From an uncultured Spirochaetota bacterium (GTDB lineage: Bacteria > Spirochaetota > Spirochaetia > JAFGXN01): a DNA stretch of 42,897 nucleotides. The translations under genes and the position numbers were made by a program. The notes beneath the pieces were generated by a model, which was given only the letters and a program-made list of their open reading frames with translations, ran no database searches and was not told the origin of the DNA. This document shows positions 1 to 8,972 of this stretch, one piece after another (within the stretch, counting starts at the first letter, position 1; each line of letters starts with the position of its first letter). The stretch spans positions 1 through 42,897 of the forward strand of contig CALXKN010000015.1 of NCBI GenBank assembly GCA_944388995.1. The letters are read 5' to 3'.

Positions 1-396
1 GAACGTCAGGCGGAAGCCGAAAGACAGGCGGTAGCCCAACAGCAGGCGGAAGCCGAAAGACAGGCCGAAGCTCAACGTCAGGCGGAAGCCGAACGTCAGG
101 CGGAAGCCGAACGTCAGGCGGAAGCCCAACGTCAGGCGGAAGCTGAACGTCAGGCGGAAGCTGAACGTCAGGCGGAAGCTGAACGTCAGGCGGAAGCCGA
201 AAGACAGGCGGTAGCCCAACAGCAGGCGGAAGCCGAAAGACAGGCCGAAGCTCAACGGCAGGCGGAAGCTGAACGCCAGGCAGAAGCCGAACGTCAGGCG
301 GAAGCCGAAAGACAGGCGGAAGCCCAACGTCAGGCCGAAGCTGAAAGACAGGCCGAAGCTGAAAGACAGGCCGAAGCTCAACGGCAGGCCGAAGAG
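1..396 (+). repeat. 22 tandem 18-bp coding repeats (ERQAEA)
   Basis: There are twenty-two in-frame 18-bp units, consensus GAACGTCAGGCGGAAGCC, encoding [E/Q][R/Q]QA[E/V]A. A higher-order duplication is superimposed: bases 1-77 are identical to bases 181-257, an offset of exactly ten units. The array may begin before the window. Such an array can expand or contract by slippage or recombination without breaking the frame. Confidence 0.95.
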
Positions 397-1797
397 GCCA
401 AAGCCGAGCGGATTGCCATGCTGATGCACGAAGGACGGAATCAACTGGCGGCGCAGCAGTATGCCGAAGCGGCGGAGAGCTTTGACCGTGTGACTGAAGA
501 AGATCCGAATCAGCAGGAAGCTTATACCTTGGGAGCCCGCGCGTGGTGGGAAAAAGACCGCAGCGATTCTCAAAACAGGGCGGCCGCCTTGAAAAAAAGC
601 TCAAAAGCGGTGGATCTCAATCCTGAAGACGCGCACGCTTACGGCATTCAGGGTGAAATTTACGAATATGAGGGCAAAGTCGGCGAGGCCGTCAAGGCGT
701 ATGAAATGTCGCTGAGTCTGGCTCCGAACAACGCCCGGTATCTGATGAGTCTCGGCGTTTTGTACTACCGGCAGAAACAGTTTGCCAAAGCCGCGGCCGC
801 ATTTACGTCGGCATGGGACGCCGATCCGAAGATGACCAAGGCCGGATACAACGCCGGAGTGGCGTATCTGAATGCTGGAATGCCCCATCAGGCCGAAGAA
901 ATTTTAACGCGTACCGCCGCGGCCGACCCGCAGAACGGAACCGTTCACGTCGCATTGGGAACCGCGTCGGAGCGTAACGGAAAGATTGCGCAGGCCATCG
1001 AATCCTATAAAAACGGATACAGCCGCTCGGCTGACGCTGCGCAGAAGGCGGAGGCTGCGGCAAAAGCCGGCGTGCTTTACTTTAACGAAGGAAATTACAC
1101 CGACGCCGAAATTTGGCTGAACAACAGTCTGGACGTCGCCAAAGAACCGAAAACCGAGCATAATCTGGCGCGCGTTTATGTCGAGCAGGGCCGCGCGGCC
1201 GAAGCGCTTCCTTATGCCCGGGCCGCCGCTGCCGCCGAACCGCAAAACGCGGTCTACGCCTTTACCCTCGCCCAAGCCTACGAAGCGGCGGGAGAAACGG
1301 AGGAGGCGGTCGCCTCGTATCAAAAAGCGGTGGATCTGAATCCCGCTTACCTTGACGCGATGATCAATCTCGGGGCTCTTTACGACCGTTTGCAGCGTTA
1401 TGCGGAAGCCGAATCGCTTCTGAAGGCGGCCGTCGCGGAGGACGAATCGAATTTCGAGGCGTGGAACAATCTCGGAAACGTTTACTATCATCAAAAGAAG
1501 AATGATGCCGCCGTTGACGCTTACGGAAAGGCGAGGGTTTTGCGTCCCGATGATACAACCGTTATTTATCAGACGGCGCTGGCCTGTTTCGACGCGGGGC
1601 GGATTGCCGATGCGGAAAAGGCCTTCCTCGATTTGATTGAGGCGGATCCTCAAAACGCCGAAGCGTACAACGATTTGGGAAATCTCTATTTTCAGGCCGG
1701 GGAAACCGACAAGGCGAAGGACTGCTACCGGAAGGTTCTGGAAATCAGTCCGCGTCATCCGAACCGCAGCCGTATCGAACAGAGAATTTATCAGTGA
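1..1797 (+). CDS. TPR-repeat protein with long charged helical repeat, 5' end outside window
   Basis: The frame is open from the first base to the TGA at 1795-1797, giving 598 visible residues, so the ATG at 418 is internal and the true start lies upstream. Residues 1-132 are 22 hexapeptide repeats of the type ERQAEA, expected to form a long single helix or coiled coil. From about residue 140 the protein is a string of roughly a dozen tetratricopeptide repeats (for example A-x-N-L-G-x-x-Y and A-x-x-x-Y-x-K-A patterns, ending near SPRHPN). TPR arrays mediate protein-protein contacts; no catalytic motif is visible. ychF follows 10 bp downstream, so the two are probably co-transcribed. The partner and the location in the cell cannot be told from this fragment. 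Confidence 0.85.
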   Translation, partial: ERQAEAERQAVAQQQAEAERQAEAQRQAEAERQAEAERQAEAQRQAEAERQAEAERQAEAERQAEAERQAVAQQQAEAERQAEAQRQAEAERQAEAERQAEAERQAEAQRQAEAERQAEAERQAEAQRQAEEAKAERIAMLMHEGRNQLAAQQYAEAAESFDRVTEEDPNQQEAYTLGARAWWEKDRSDSQNRAAALKKSSKAVDLNPEDAHAYGIQGEIYEYEGKVGEAVKAYEMSLSLAPNNARYLMSLGVLYYRQKQFAKAAAAFTSAWDADPKMTKAGYNAGVAYLNAGMPHQAEEILTRTAAADPQNGTVHVALGTASERNGKIAQAIESYKNGYSRSADAAQKAEAAAKAGVLYFNEGNYTDAEIWLNNSLDVAKEPKTEHNLARVYVEQGRAAEALPYARAAAAAEPQNAVYAFTLAQAYEAAGETEEAVASYQKAVDLNPAYLDAMINLGALYDRLQRYAEAESLLKAAVAEDESNFEAWNNLGNVYYHQKKNDAAVDAYGKARVLRPDDTTVIYQTALACFDAGRIADAEKAFLDLIEADPQNAEAYNDLGNLYFQAGETDKAKDCYRKVLEISPRHPNRSRIEQRIYQ

Positions 1798-1807
1798 GAG
1801 GACGGAG

Positions 1808-2917
1808 ATGAGTTTGAATTGCGGAATTGTCGGCCTGCCGAATGTGGGGAAGTCAACGCTCTTTCAGGCGCTTTCCGGAGCGCCGGCCGAAGCGGCCAAT
1901 TACCCGTTTTGTACCATTGATCCGAATGTGGGAATTGTCAACGTTCCGGACAAACGGCTTGAGGAGATTGTAAAGCGGATTCCGACCGACAAGGTCGTTC
2001 CGGCGGTCTGCGAGTTTGTCGATATTGCCGGTTTGGTGCGGGGCGCTTCCCGCGGGGAAGGCTTGGGAAACAAATTCCTTGCCAACATCCGGGAGACCGG
2101 CGTTATTCTCCACGTGGTCCGTTGTTTCGACAACGACGACATCATTCACGTCGAAAACAAAATTGATCCGCTCAACGATATTGAAGTCATCAATTTGGAA
2201 TTGGCTTTGGCGGATTTGGAGACGGTGGAAAAGCGCTTTGAGAAGAATATCCGCATCGCCAAGGCAAAAGGAACCGAAGCCGGAAAGGCGGCGGAGGCTC
2301 AGCAGGCGGTTCTGGAAAAACTGAAAAAAGCCCTGGAAGACGGCCGTCCCGTCCGTTCCGTCGCCCTGACCGGCGACGAAGAGGATCTGATCCGCGATTT
2401 GCATTTGATTACCGCCAAAAAGGTGCTGTATGTCTGCAATGTCGACGAATCGGCCGTGAACGGCGGAAACGAATATGTCCGGAAAACGCAGGCCGCCGCT
2501 GCAGCCGAAAATGCCGATGTTGTTGTTATTTGCGGAAAGTTGGAGGCGGAGATCGCTGCATTGGATACGCCCGAAGAGCGGGCAGAGTTTTTAGAAGCAG
2601 CCGGTTTGACGGAATCCGGTTTGGATCAGCTGATCCGCAAAAGTTACGGACTGCTCGGGTTAAGGACTTTCTTTACGGCCGGACCGAAAGAGGTGCGGGC
2701 GTGGACTTTTAAAAACGGCGATAAAGCGCCTCAAGCTGCCGGCGTGATCCATTCCGATTTTGAAAAAGGATTCATCAAGGCGGACGTATACACTTGCGAC
2801 GATCTTTTTCATTACGGAAGCGAAGCGGCTGTTCGTCGTGAAGGGAAGTTGAGAACCGAAGGCAAAGACTATGTCGTTCAAGACGGCGACATCATGTTCT
2901 TTAAATTCAATGTTTAG
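1808..2917 (+). CDS. ychF: YchF/OLA1-type P-loop ATPase
   Basis: This 369-residue protein is close to the usual family size of about 363. It carries the Obg-family P-loop GLPNVGKST near the N-terminus, the NYPFCTIDPN switch region, the DIAGLVRGASRGEGLGN segment with G3, and a C-terminal TGS domain. The G4 position reads NVDE rather than NKxD, which is the known reason YchF prefers ATP to GTP. Family members bind ribosomes and are linked to stress responses. The ATG at 1808 is chosen because a GAGGACGGAG ribosome site precedes it and because the family starts MxLxCGIVGLPN; longer upstream extensions only read the TPR gene in another frame. It ends just before a hairpin terminator. Confidence 0.97.
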   Translation: MSLNCGIVGLPNVGKSTLFQALSGAPAEAANYPFCTIDPNVGIVNVPDKRLEEIVKRIPTDKVVPAVCEFVDIAGLVRGASRGEGLGNKFLANIRETGVILHVVRCFDNDDIIHVENKIDPLNDIEVINLELALADLETVEKRFEKNIRIAKAKGTEAGKAAEAQQAVLEKLKKALEDGRPVRSVALTGDEEDLIRDLHLITAKKVLYVCNVDESAVNGGNEYVRKTQAAAAAENADVVVICGKLEAEIAALDTPEERAEFLEAAGLTESGLDQLIRKSYGLLGLRTFFTAGPKEVRAWTFKNGDKAPQAAGVIHSDFEKGFIKADVYTCDDLFHYGSEAAVRREGKLRTEGKDYVVQDGDIMFFKFNV

Positions 2918-2921
2918 AAAT

Positions 2922-2972
2922 CGAACGAACGCTTATTTTTGGTTAAACAAACGTTCGTTCGCCTTCTTTTTC
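2922..2972 (+). terminator. Stem-loop between convergent ychF and epimerase genes
   Basis: The perfect 10-bp inverted repeat CGAACGAACG (2922-2931) and CGTTCGTTCG (2952-2961) has a 20-base loop and is followed on the plus strand by a T-rich stretch (CTTCTTTTTCTT). It lies five bases after the ychF stop and just after the convergent epimerase gene. It therefore fits an intrinsic terminator for ychF, and possibly for both strands. Confidence 0.7.
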
Positions 2973-4508
2973 TTAGATTTTCCACGAAATTTCATCATGA
3001 ACAGGGTATCCGCCTTCTTTTAACGCCTCCTCCCGCCTGAAAACCGGCTGTTCCTCTTCTTCCGAATGTTGCGCATAGTAAAGCTGCGCGATTGCTTTGT
3101 CTTTTCGGGCCAGCCGCTTGTAATCCCAGTCGCCGGGAACGGTACAGGGGCACCAGTGCCCGCCGTGGAGAATCAGCATCGGTGTAGCGGTGAAAATTTC
3201 CCCGCAGTGACCGCATTTCCATTGATGCGGTTCATGCATTCCGTCAAACGATTCGGACATCAGCTCTCCGCCGCGATATTCGGCGGCGCGTTTTAAATCA
3301 CCGACGGTGTAGTTTTTATCGAAACGGATTTCAAACCCCGTGTCAACCTCTTTGGCCTCCTCAAACGGCACTTTGACAATCGCTTCGCCGTTCCAGTCGG
3401 GGAGATCCTTAAAGCGTTTGACGCCGGCGCGGTAGTCGGCGGCAAAGTGATACGGATACTTTTCTTTCTTTTTTACCCATTTCATCGGTTCGGCGTAAAA
3501 ATGAAGAAACATCCGCATGAAAATCGGAGGCACAAAACGCGCCAATCGGTAAATAACGGGAATGTGTCTGTTGACTTCTTCAATATAATTATCAAATGAG
3601 GTGCGGGCGTGACCGGTCAAACGATTGAGAATTTCCCAGTCTTTAAAGTATCCGCAGTGAAAGTTTCGCTGTGCAAACCAGCGGCGATTCATCGCTTTTG
3701 TCAAATCGACGCCGATCAAACCGAACATCCGTTCCAGAAATTCGAGGTAGCTGACGCGGAATTTCGGTCCGTTTCCGAAATTGTATATTTGACGGTAAGC
3801 CGAATCGGGTGCCTCGAGCAGACGCGCCGCGCCGAGACCGGCGTCGTCCTTATAGGTTCCTTCCAGAAGCTGATTCAGCGGCTGATGGAACATCAGCGGC
3901 GCCAACAGAGAAAAGACGTTCGGCAGGGCAATGAAGGTCTGCCGGATAATCATCCAGTATTTGAGGCCCGATTCAATCAGCGCCCGTTCGGCCTTGACCT
4001 TTGTGAGACCGTAGAAGTCGAGCGGACTCGAGTAAACGGGATCGCCGACTTTGATGACGTGGTAGGGAGGCAGCCGGTCGCCGTAAACGGCAACGCTGGA
4101 GGTGTTGATAAACCGCTTTGTCTCCGTTCCGCCGGTTTCTTTGACGGCCCTGATGATGTTCAGCACGCCGCCGAGGTTAGTTTCATCGGTTGCTTGAATA
4201 CTTTTGAAGCATCGAGGCGGAATGAGGGCGGCCATATCGAAAATTAAATCCGCTTTTTCCACACAAATTCTGACGTCTTCATAATTTTCGATACTTCCCC
4301 AATGAATATCGAGACCGGGAACGGAGTCAAACGATTTGGAACTGCTGCGGCTGATGCCTTGTTTTTTTGCCCACCTGAAATTTTTCTTTGACGGACGAAG
4401 CAGAAGGATTAAGTGGAATTTTTCTTTATCCAGATAACGGAGGCACGCCGAGCCCATACTGCCTGCCGCTCCGAAAATAACGACATTTTTTTTTGCGCTG
4501 CTGTTCAT
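2973..4508 (-). CDS. NAD-dependent epimerase/dehydratase (extended SDR) with C-terminal zinc-ribbon-like tail
   Basis: This is a 511-residue protein. The N-terminus has the Rossmann motif GAAGSMG, and the SDR active-site YxxxK appears as YGLTK. Together these indicate an extended short-chain dehydrogenase acting on a nucleotide sugar, a sterol-like compound or a similar substrate; the substrate cannot be inferred. About 310-330 residues form the usual fold. The extra C-terminal portion contains CGHC and, about 24 residues on, CPC, spaced like a zinc ribbon. The start at 4508 is chosen because the Rossmann strand begins six residues later; the longer reading from 4673 runs through the recQ gene. 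No good ribosome site is visible. Codons 6-7 lie in an A9 tract. The gene is divergent from recQ. Confidence 0.8.
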   Translation of the reverse strand: MNSSAKKNVVIFGAAGSMGSACLRYLDKEKFHLILLLRPSKKNFRWAKKQGISRSSSKSFDSVPGLDIHWGSIENYEDVRICVEKADLIFDMAALIPPRCFKSIQATDETNLGGVLNIIRAVKETGGTETKRFINTSSVAVYGDRLPPYHVIKVGDPVYSSPLDFYGLTKVKAERALIESGLKYWMIIRQTFIALPNVFSLLAPLMFHQPLNQLLEGTYKDDAGLGAARLLEAPDSAYRQIYNFGNGPKFRVSYLEFLERMFGLIGVDLTKAMNRRWFAQRNFHCGYFKDWEILNRLTGHARTSFDNYIEEVNRHIPVIYRLARFVPPIFMRMFLHFYAEPMKWVKKKEKYPYHFAADYRAGVKRFKDLPDWNGEAIVKVPFEEAKEVDTGFEIRFDKNYTVGDLKRAAEYRGGELMSESFDGMHEPHQWKCGHCGEIFTATPMLILHGGHWCPCTVPGDWDYKRLARKDKAIAQLYYAQHSEEEEQPVFRREEALKEGGYPVHDEISWKI

Positions 4509-4574
4509 AGAGTTTATCTTATCAAAAAAAGAAAAAAAAATACAGAGTTTCCCGTTTTTCGCATTAATATTTAT

Positions 4575-6107
4575 ATGGACGATGAAATTTTTGAAGATGA
4601 CGAAATCAATGCGGCGGCGCGCCGTTTTTTCCGTATCGGTTACGTCTATCCGTATCAGAGGCTGGTCATTCACAATGTTTTGTGCGGCTGCGGCTGTTTC
4701 GGGGAAGAGGCGCGGCGGGAGGTTGTCCGCCGTCAGATTGTGATTTTGCCGACCGGTTCGGGAAAGAGTCTCTGCTTCATGCTCCCCGGAGTCCTTATCG
4801 AACGGCCGGTGCTGATGATTTTTCCGCTGCTGTCACTGATGAGCGATCAGGAGCGGCGGATTCGGGAGGCGGGGCAGAGCTGCGCCGTTTTACGCGGCGG
4901 TCAGAGCAAAGAAGAGCGGGAAGAAATTTACGCCTCGCTGAAGGGCGGCCGTCTGCGGTTTTTGATTGCCAATCCGGAAACGCTGCTGGTGCCTTCGGTG
5001 GCGGAGGCTGTCGCCGGAATCGTTTTCGCCCATGTGGTGATCGACGAAGCGCATACCGTTTCCGAGTGGGGCGATACGTTTCGGGGCGCTTATCTGAAAC
5101 TGCGCTCGGTTCTGGAAGGACTGCGTTTCGATATGCTGACCGCGTTTACGGCGACGGCCTCTTCGGATATTCTGAACCGCATGAAGCCGCTGATTTTCGC
5201 CGATGAAGAGGTGAATTTGATTTACGGAGATCCCGACCGCGTCAACATTCACTATTCGGTTGTCAAAACCGACTGCAAGCACGCCGCGTTGGCGGAGCTG
5301 GTTCAGCAGTCGCAGAAGCCGCTGCTGGTTTTTGCCCGCAGCCGCAAACGGACGCGTGATTTGGCCGTTTTTCTGCGCAAAACACTCGGATCAGATGAGA
5401 TTTATTTCTACCACGCCGGACTGACAAAGGAGGAGAAAAAGGCGCGGGAACAGTGGTTTTTTGCTTCCGACGGCGGAATTCTGACGGCGACATGCGCTTA
5501 CGGGCTCGGCGTCGACAAGCAGAACATTCGTACCGTTATCCATTTTGATGTGCCGCCGACAATTGAAGCGTATTTACAGGAATCGGGACGGGGCGGCCGT
5601 GACCGTCAGCAGGCGTTTGCGTATCTGCTGTTTTCGCGGGAAGATTCGCAATTTGCAAAGACGATCTCTGATCCGCTTTTGCGTCGCCGTTACGAAGCTG
5701 TTTTGAAATATGCGGAGAGTCAAAGTTGTCGAAGGGCGTTTTTGATTGATAAGCTTGACAAAAAAAGCGAAAACTGCTCGGGGTGCGATGTTTGCGACGG
5801 AACCGTCGTTGATCGTTTTTACTTAAAGAATTTTTTTTCGCCGTACCGTTTTCTTTCACGGGTTTTGACTCCGACAGCTTTTGCCCGCGTTCTCCGAGGC
5901 GAAGAGTTTTTACCCGATTTCGGAATTTCATTCGGAAAACTGACGTGCGATGAAAAAAACAGTGAAGTTGCAGCTGATTTCATCGATAAATTATATAAGA
6001 GGAAAAAGAAAATCGATGCGAAAAAAAATTTTTATTCTGCCGCTGTTTTTTTGCGCGCTGCGGTTAAGCGCCGCAGGGTACGAAGTCGCGGATCTTTACC
6101 AAAATGA
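4575..6107 (+). CDS. recQ: RecQ-family ATP-dependent DNA helicase
   Basis: This 510-residue superfamily 2 helicase acts in DNA recombination and repair with 3'-5' polarity. Visible motifs are the Walker A LPTGSGKS (residues 59-65), the DEAH box in VIDEAHTVSEWG, FTATAS, and motif VI QESGRGGRDRQ. After the helicase core comes the RecQ zinc-binding set (C, then CSGCDVC). No HRDC domain is recognisable. The ATG at 4575 is the only plausible in-frame Met, although no Shine-Dalgarno sequence precedes it; a TAATAT box sits so close (4565-4570) that a very short leader is possible. The last 30 codons (6016-6107) overlap the next gene in a different frame and encode a basic tail unlike RecQ, which suggests that an ancestral stop codon was lost. 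Confidence 0.92.
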   Translation: MDDEIFEDDEINAAARRFFRIGYVYPYQRLVIHNVLCGCGCFGEEARREVVRRQIVILPTGSGKSLCFMLPGVLIERPVLMIFPLLSLMSDQERRIREAGQSCAVLRGGQSKEEREEIYASLKGGRLRFLIANPETLLVPSVAEAVAGIVFAHVVIDEAHTVSEWGDTFRGAYLKLRSVLEGLRFDMLTAFTATASSDILNRMKPLIFADEEVNLIYGDPDRVNIHYSVVKTDCKHAALAELVQQSQKPLLVFARSRKRTRDLAVFLRKTLGSDEIYFYHAGLTKEEKKAREQWFFASDGGILTATCAYGLGVDKQNIRTVIHFDVPPTIEAYLQESGRGGRDRQQAFAYLLFSREDSQFAKTISDPLLRRRYEAVLKYAESQSCRRAFLIDKLDKKSENCSGCDVCDGTVVDRFYLKNFFSPYRFLSRVLTPTAFARVLRGEEFLPDFGISFGKLTCDEKNSEVAADFIDKLYKRKKKIDAKKNFYSAAVFLRAAVKRRRVRSRGSLPK

Positions 6108-6951
6108 CTGGATCAATTTCGGTTTCAGCGGCAAACCGAAATCAGTCGTTCATCTGACAGGAAAACCCGGAAAGGACTTGGAAAAATTTTCGGACGTCCG
6201 TTTCCATTCGGAAACCGATTTGACCTTCAATAAAGAGGGATATTGCGCGGTGATTCGGTTTAAGGATCTGCCTTCGGAAGAGGTGTCAATCGAAAACGTT
6301 TATTCCTATCACAGTCAGAACGGACGGCGGCTGATGTTTTCCATTTACGGCCGCGGGGAAACCGAAATTTTCCGGAAGGTATTCCGTTACGGCGGAAACG
6401 GGAAAATTACCAAAGAAGAGATTACTTATCCGCAAAAATCCCTGAAACCGGCCGATGAGGTTCTGTACCGGTACGACGAAACGGGGAAGCTGGCAGAGAA
6501 AACGGCAAAGGAGATCCGCAGCGGCCGGACGGTTTCCGTCGAAACTTTTGTTTACAACGAAGCGGGCGTTTTGATCCGGAAAGAGTCGCGTTCTTCGGTC
6601 AATAAGCAGAATACTGCGGTTTGGCTCTATGACGGCGAAGGGCGGCTGACCTCCTGCGAGAAGCGTGACGGCGGCGTCACGGAAAAAACGGTTTGCGAAT
6701 ATGACGGCGGCGCGCTTTCCCAGGAAACCGGCTTCCGTAACGGAGAGCAGACGTTCCGCCGCGTTTACCACTACGAAAACGGGGTTTGTACTGCCGAACT
6801 GCAAAGCGACGCCGCCGACCGGCTGGTTTCGATTGCCCGTCTGACTTACGACGCAAAAGGCAACTGGATCCGCAAAGTCACCTACCGATTTTCGGAAGAG
6901 TCCAAGCGGATCGAGGTCTTTCAGGTCGAACAACGGAAGATCACTTACTGA
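6016..6951 (+). CDS. Secreted protein with YD/RHS-like repeats, function unknown
   Basis: This 311-residue protein begins with a signal peptide (MRKKIFILPLFFCALRLSAAG), so it is likely exported. From about residue 130 it contains successive motifs of the form [FWLY]xYDxxGxLxxK, each about 20-25 residues apart: YDETGKLAEK, YNEAGVLIRK, YDGEGRLTSC, YDAKGNWIRK. These resemble the YD repeats of RHS-type surface proteins and the wall-repeat proteins common in host-associated spirochaetes. The start at 6016 is supported by AAGAGGAAA upstream and by the signal peptide; the earlier Met at 5950 lies inside recQ without one. It overlaps recQ by 92 bp. Its stop is one base from the stop of the convergent nrdJ. 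The family name is not recognised. Confidence 0.75.
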   Translation: MRKKIFILPLFFCALRLSAAGYEVADLYQNDWINFGFSGKPKSVVHLTGKPGKDLEKFSDVRFHSETDLTFNKEGYCAVIRFKDLPSEEVSIENVYSYHSQNGRRLMFSIYGRGETEIFRKVFRYGGNGKITKEEITYPQKSLKPADEVLYRYDETGKLAEKTAKEIRSGRTVSVETFVYNEAGVLIRKESRSSVNKQNTAVWLYDGEGRLTSCEKRDGGVTEKTVCEYDGGALSQETGFRNGEQTFRRVYHYENGVCTAELQSDAADRLVSIARLTYDAKGNWIRKVTYRFSEESKRIEVFQVEQRKITY

Positions 6952-6952
6952 T

Positions 6953-8923
6953 TCAGAGAGAGCAGCTCTCTCCGTCGCAGAATTTTTCGCCTTCGGGAGT
7001 TGTCGTCACAAACGAGAAGTCGACCGGCCGGATTTCCTTGATTCGCTCTTCGTAGACTTCTTTTGAAATTTCCTCATAGGGCATCTGTTTGTAACCGTTT
7101 TCGGTCAGCGGCAGCAGGCTGATTGCCTTCAGGCTCTCCTCAAACGCCGACAAAACGCGGGCAATATCCTTCTTTTCCTCTTCCTTGAACGTCACGGTAA
7201 TGGAGACGTTGTTGTCGGCCCAGTAATACTGGTAGTCGACGCAGTTTTTCACCTGTTCCCAAATGGTGACGTCGCTTTTTTTCCGGTCGAAAAATTTCTC
7301 GTGGACGAGAAACTCGACGACGGAGGTTTTTTTCTTTTCCTCTTCGCTTGATCCGTAAATCGAGTATTCGATGCGGTACCCGGCTTTGCGCAGCGCTTCG
7401 ACCAACGGCGAGTTGGAGGCGATACGGACGCGGCGGATGTAGTACTCCGAATGCGGGTAGTGAATTCCGGGTGAAACTCCGGGAAGGAGGCTGACGCTTC
7501 CCGACGGCTTGACGCTGGTGATTTTGATCGACTTCGGGATACAGAGCCAGTCGGAGTAGATGTCGTCCAGCTCCCTCAGGTACGAATATCCTTTGTCGCA
7601 CCACTGCAGCATTTCCCGCCGGCCGTGGCGGACAAACGCGTCGATGATGCCGGACTGACTGGTTCCGATGCGGCGGTTTTTCATTAAGATGGCATTGGTC
7701 TCTTCCCAGTGGGTCGGCAGCAGGGTGACCGATTTGGCGTAAAGATAGGCGGATTTCAGCGTTTCCCGGTACTCTTCGTAACTTTTATGGAGAGAGGGGA
7801 AGGTTTCCACGAGGCAGCAGAGCTCCATGGATTCGAGCGTCTGTTCGCCGCACGGGTTGACGCCCATCGCCAGTTTGTCGACGTTGTAAACCGGATCTTT
7901 CAGCCGTCCGTACTTGCGGATATTGGAGAGCCAGACGACGCCCGGTTCGCCGTTGAGCGCGATGGATTCGGCAATTTTTTCGTAATCGGTCTGACCGATT
8001 TCGGCAAAAACCGAATTGTTGCTGGCCCAGCGGTGGGTTTTCATCTCTTCCGGGTAAAGATTGTAGTCTTTCATGGTAACGTAATCGCGGTCGTCGTGCG
8101 CCCCGATGGCAATTTCGGCAGAACGGCGGACGTTTCCGGCGACCACACAGACGCCGATCATGTTCATAATATCGACGATGTCGGTTGACGAAAGTTCGCG
8201 GCCGATGCGTTTATCCAGAAGCGTTTTTACTGATTCGACCAACCGGATAAGGGGATCCGGTCCCGAGGCGACGCCGCCGAATCCGTGTATGGGCGCTCCG
8301 TAGGGACGGATTTGGGAGAAATCGAAGTCAGGCATTTTCTGGCCGAGGAAGTAGGCGTCCAAAGTCAGCCGCAGCGTTTCAACCCAGCCTTCGCGCGAGT
8401 CGGGAACCGTAAACGAGAGTCCGTCGGCCGGTCTCGGCTGGCGGATGGTGCACTTCCCGGCGCCTTTTGTGTCAAAACCGATTCCGACGCCGAGCATCAG
8501 CGCGTCCATCGTCCAGGTAAAGGCCAGCGAACCGCGGGTTTCGATGTCGATCGTGCTGACGAAACCGCAGTTGTTGAGCGCGGCCGATCCTTTTTCGATG
8601 ATGAAATCGGTGCCCATCATCCACAGTCCCCGTCCGGGAGGGAGAAATTTAAAGTTGAAAATTTTGTCGAACATGATTTGCGCCGATTTCTGCGCTTTGT
8701 GCGGCTTCCACGGCAGCTTCAGTTTCCGGCAGTGATCCTGCTGAATGCTGAAAACGCCTTCGACGACGCGCCTGACGGTTTCGAACCACTTTTCGTTGCG
8801 GTTCTCCGATTCAATGCGGCGGGAATAGGTGCGCAGGTAAACGAATTCGCCGAGCGGTCCCCAGGCAACCGGTCTGTCGGCGTAACCGGCTATGAATTTA
8901 TCGTCCAAAGTGAAAGTTCTCAT
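6953..8923 (-). CDS. nrdJ: Adenosylcobalamin-dependent ribonucleoside-triphosphate reductase (class II, monomeric)
   Basis: The enzyme reduces ribonucleoside triphosphates to deoxyribonucleotides using a thiyl radical generated from coenzyme B12. The 656 residues match the monomeric Lactobacillus leichmannii-type enzyme. Cys119 (LNNC) and Cys369 (ELCC) are the redox pair, and Cys358 in NPCGEQ is the thiyl-radical cysteine. Spacing between the last two is 11 residues, as in the reference enzyme. The C-terminal CDGESC is the mobile thiol pair reduced by thioredoxin. The start at 8923 is chosen over 8953 because GGGAGGGG lies six bases upstream of it. It is transcribed alone from a good promoter. 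No cobalamin riboswitch was found in the short leader. Confidence 0.93.
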   Translation of the reverse strand: MRTFTLDDKFIAGYADRPVAWGPLGEFVYLRTYSRRIESENRNEKWFETVRRVVEGVFSIQQDHCRKLKLPWKPHKAQKSAQIMFDKIFNFKFLPPGRGLWMMGTDFIIEKGSAALNNCGFVSTIDIETRGSLAFTWTMDALMLGVGIGFDTKGAGKCTIRQPRPADGLSFTVPDSREGWVETLRLTLDAYFLGQKMPDFDFSQIRPYGAPIHGFGGVASGPDPLIRLVESVKTLLDKRIGRELSSTDIVDIMNMIGVCVVAGNVRRSAEIAIGAHDDRDYVTMKDYNLYPEEMKTHRWASNNSVFAEIGQTDYEKIAESIALNGEPGVVWLSNIRKYGRLKDPVYNVDKLAMGVNPCGEQTLESMELCCLVETFPSLHKSYEEYRETLKSAYLYAKSVTLLPTHWEETNAILMKNRRIGTSQSGIIDAFVRHGRREMLQWCDKGYSYLRELDDIYSDWLCIPKSIKITSVKPSGSVSLLPGVSPGIHYPHSEYYIRRVRIASNSPLVEALRKAGYRIEYSIYGSSEEEKKKTSVVEFLVHEKFFDRKKSDVTIWEQVKNCVDYQYYWADNNVSITVTFKEEEKKDIARVLSAFEESLKAISLLPLTENGYKQMPYEEISKEVYEERIKEIRPVDFSFVTTTPEGEKFCDGESCSL

Positions 8924-8972
8924 AAAACCCCTCCCAAATACAGCGTGTTTCAAGGCTTTTGTCAGCCGAAAA

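Noticed and set aside
1-396. Possible CRISPR array
   Set aside because: The 18-bp units are directly adjacent with no spacers, and they are in frame with the TPR gene.
904-1758. 284-codon open frame on the minus strand
   Set aside because: Antisense to the TPR repeats; no domain and no ribosome site.
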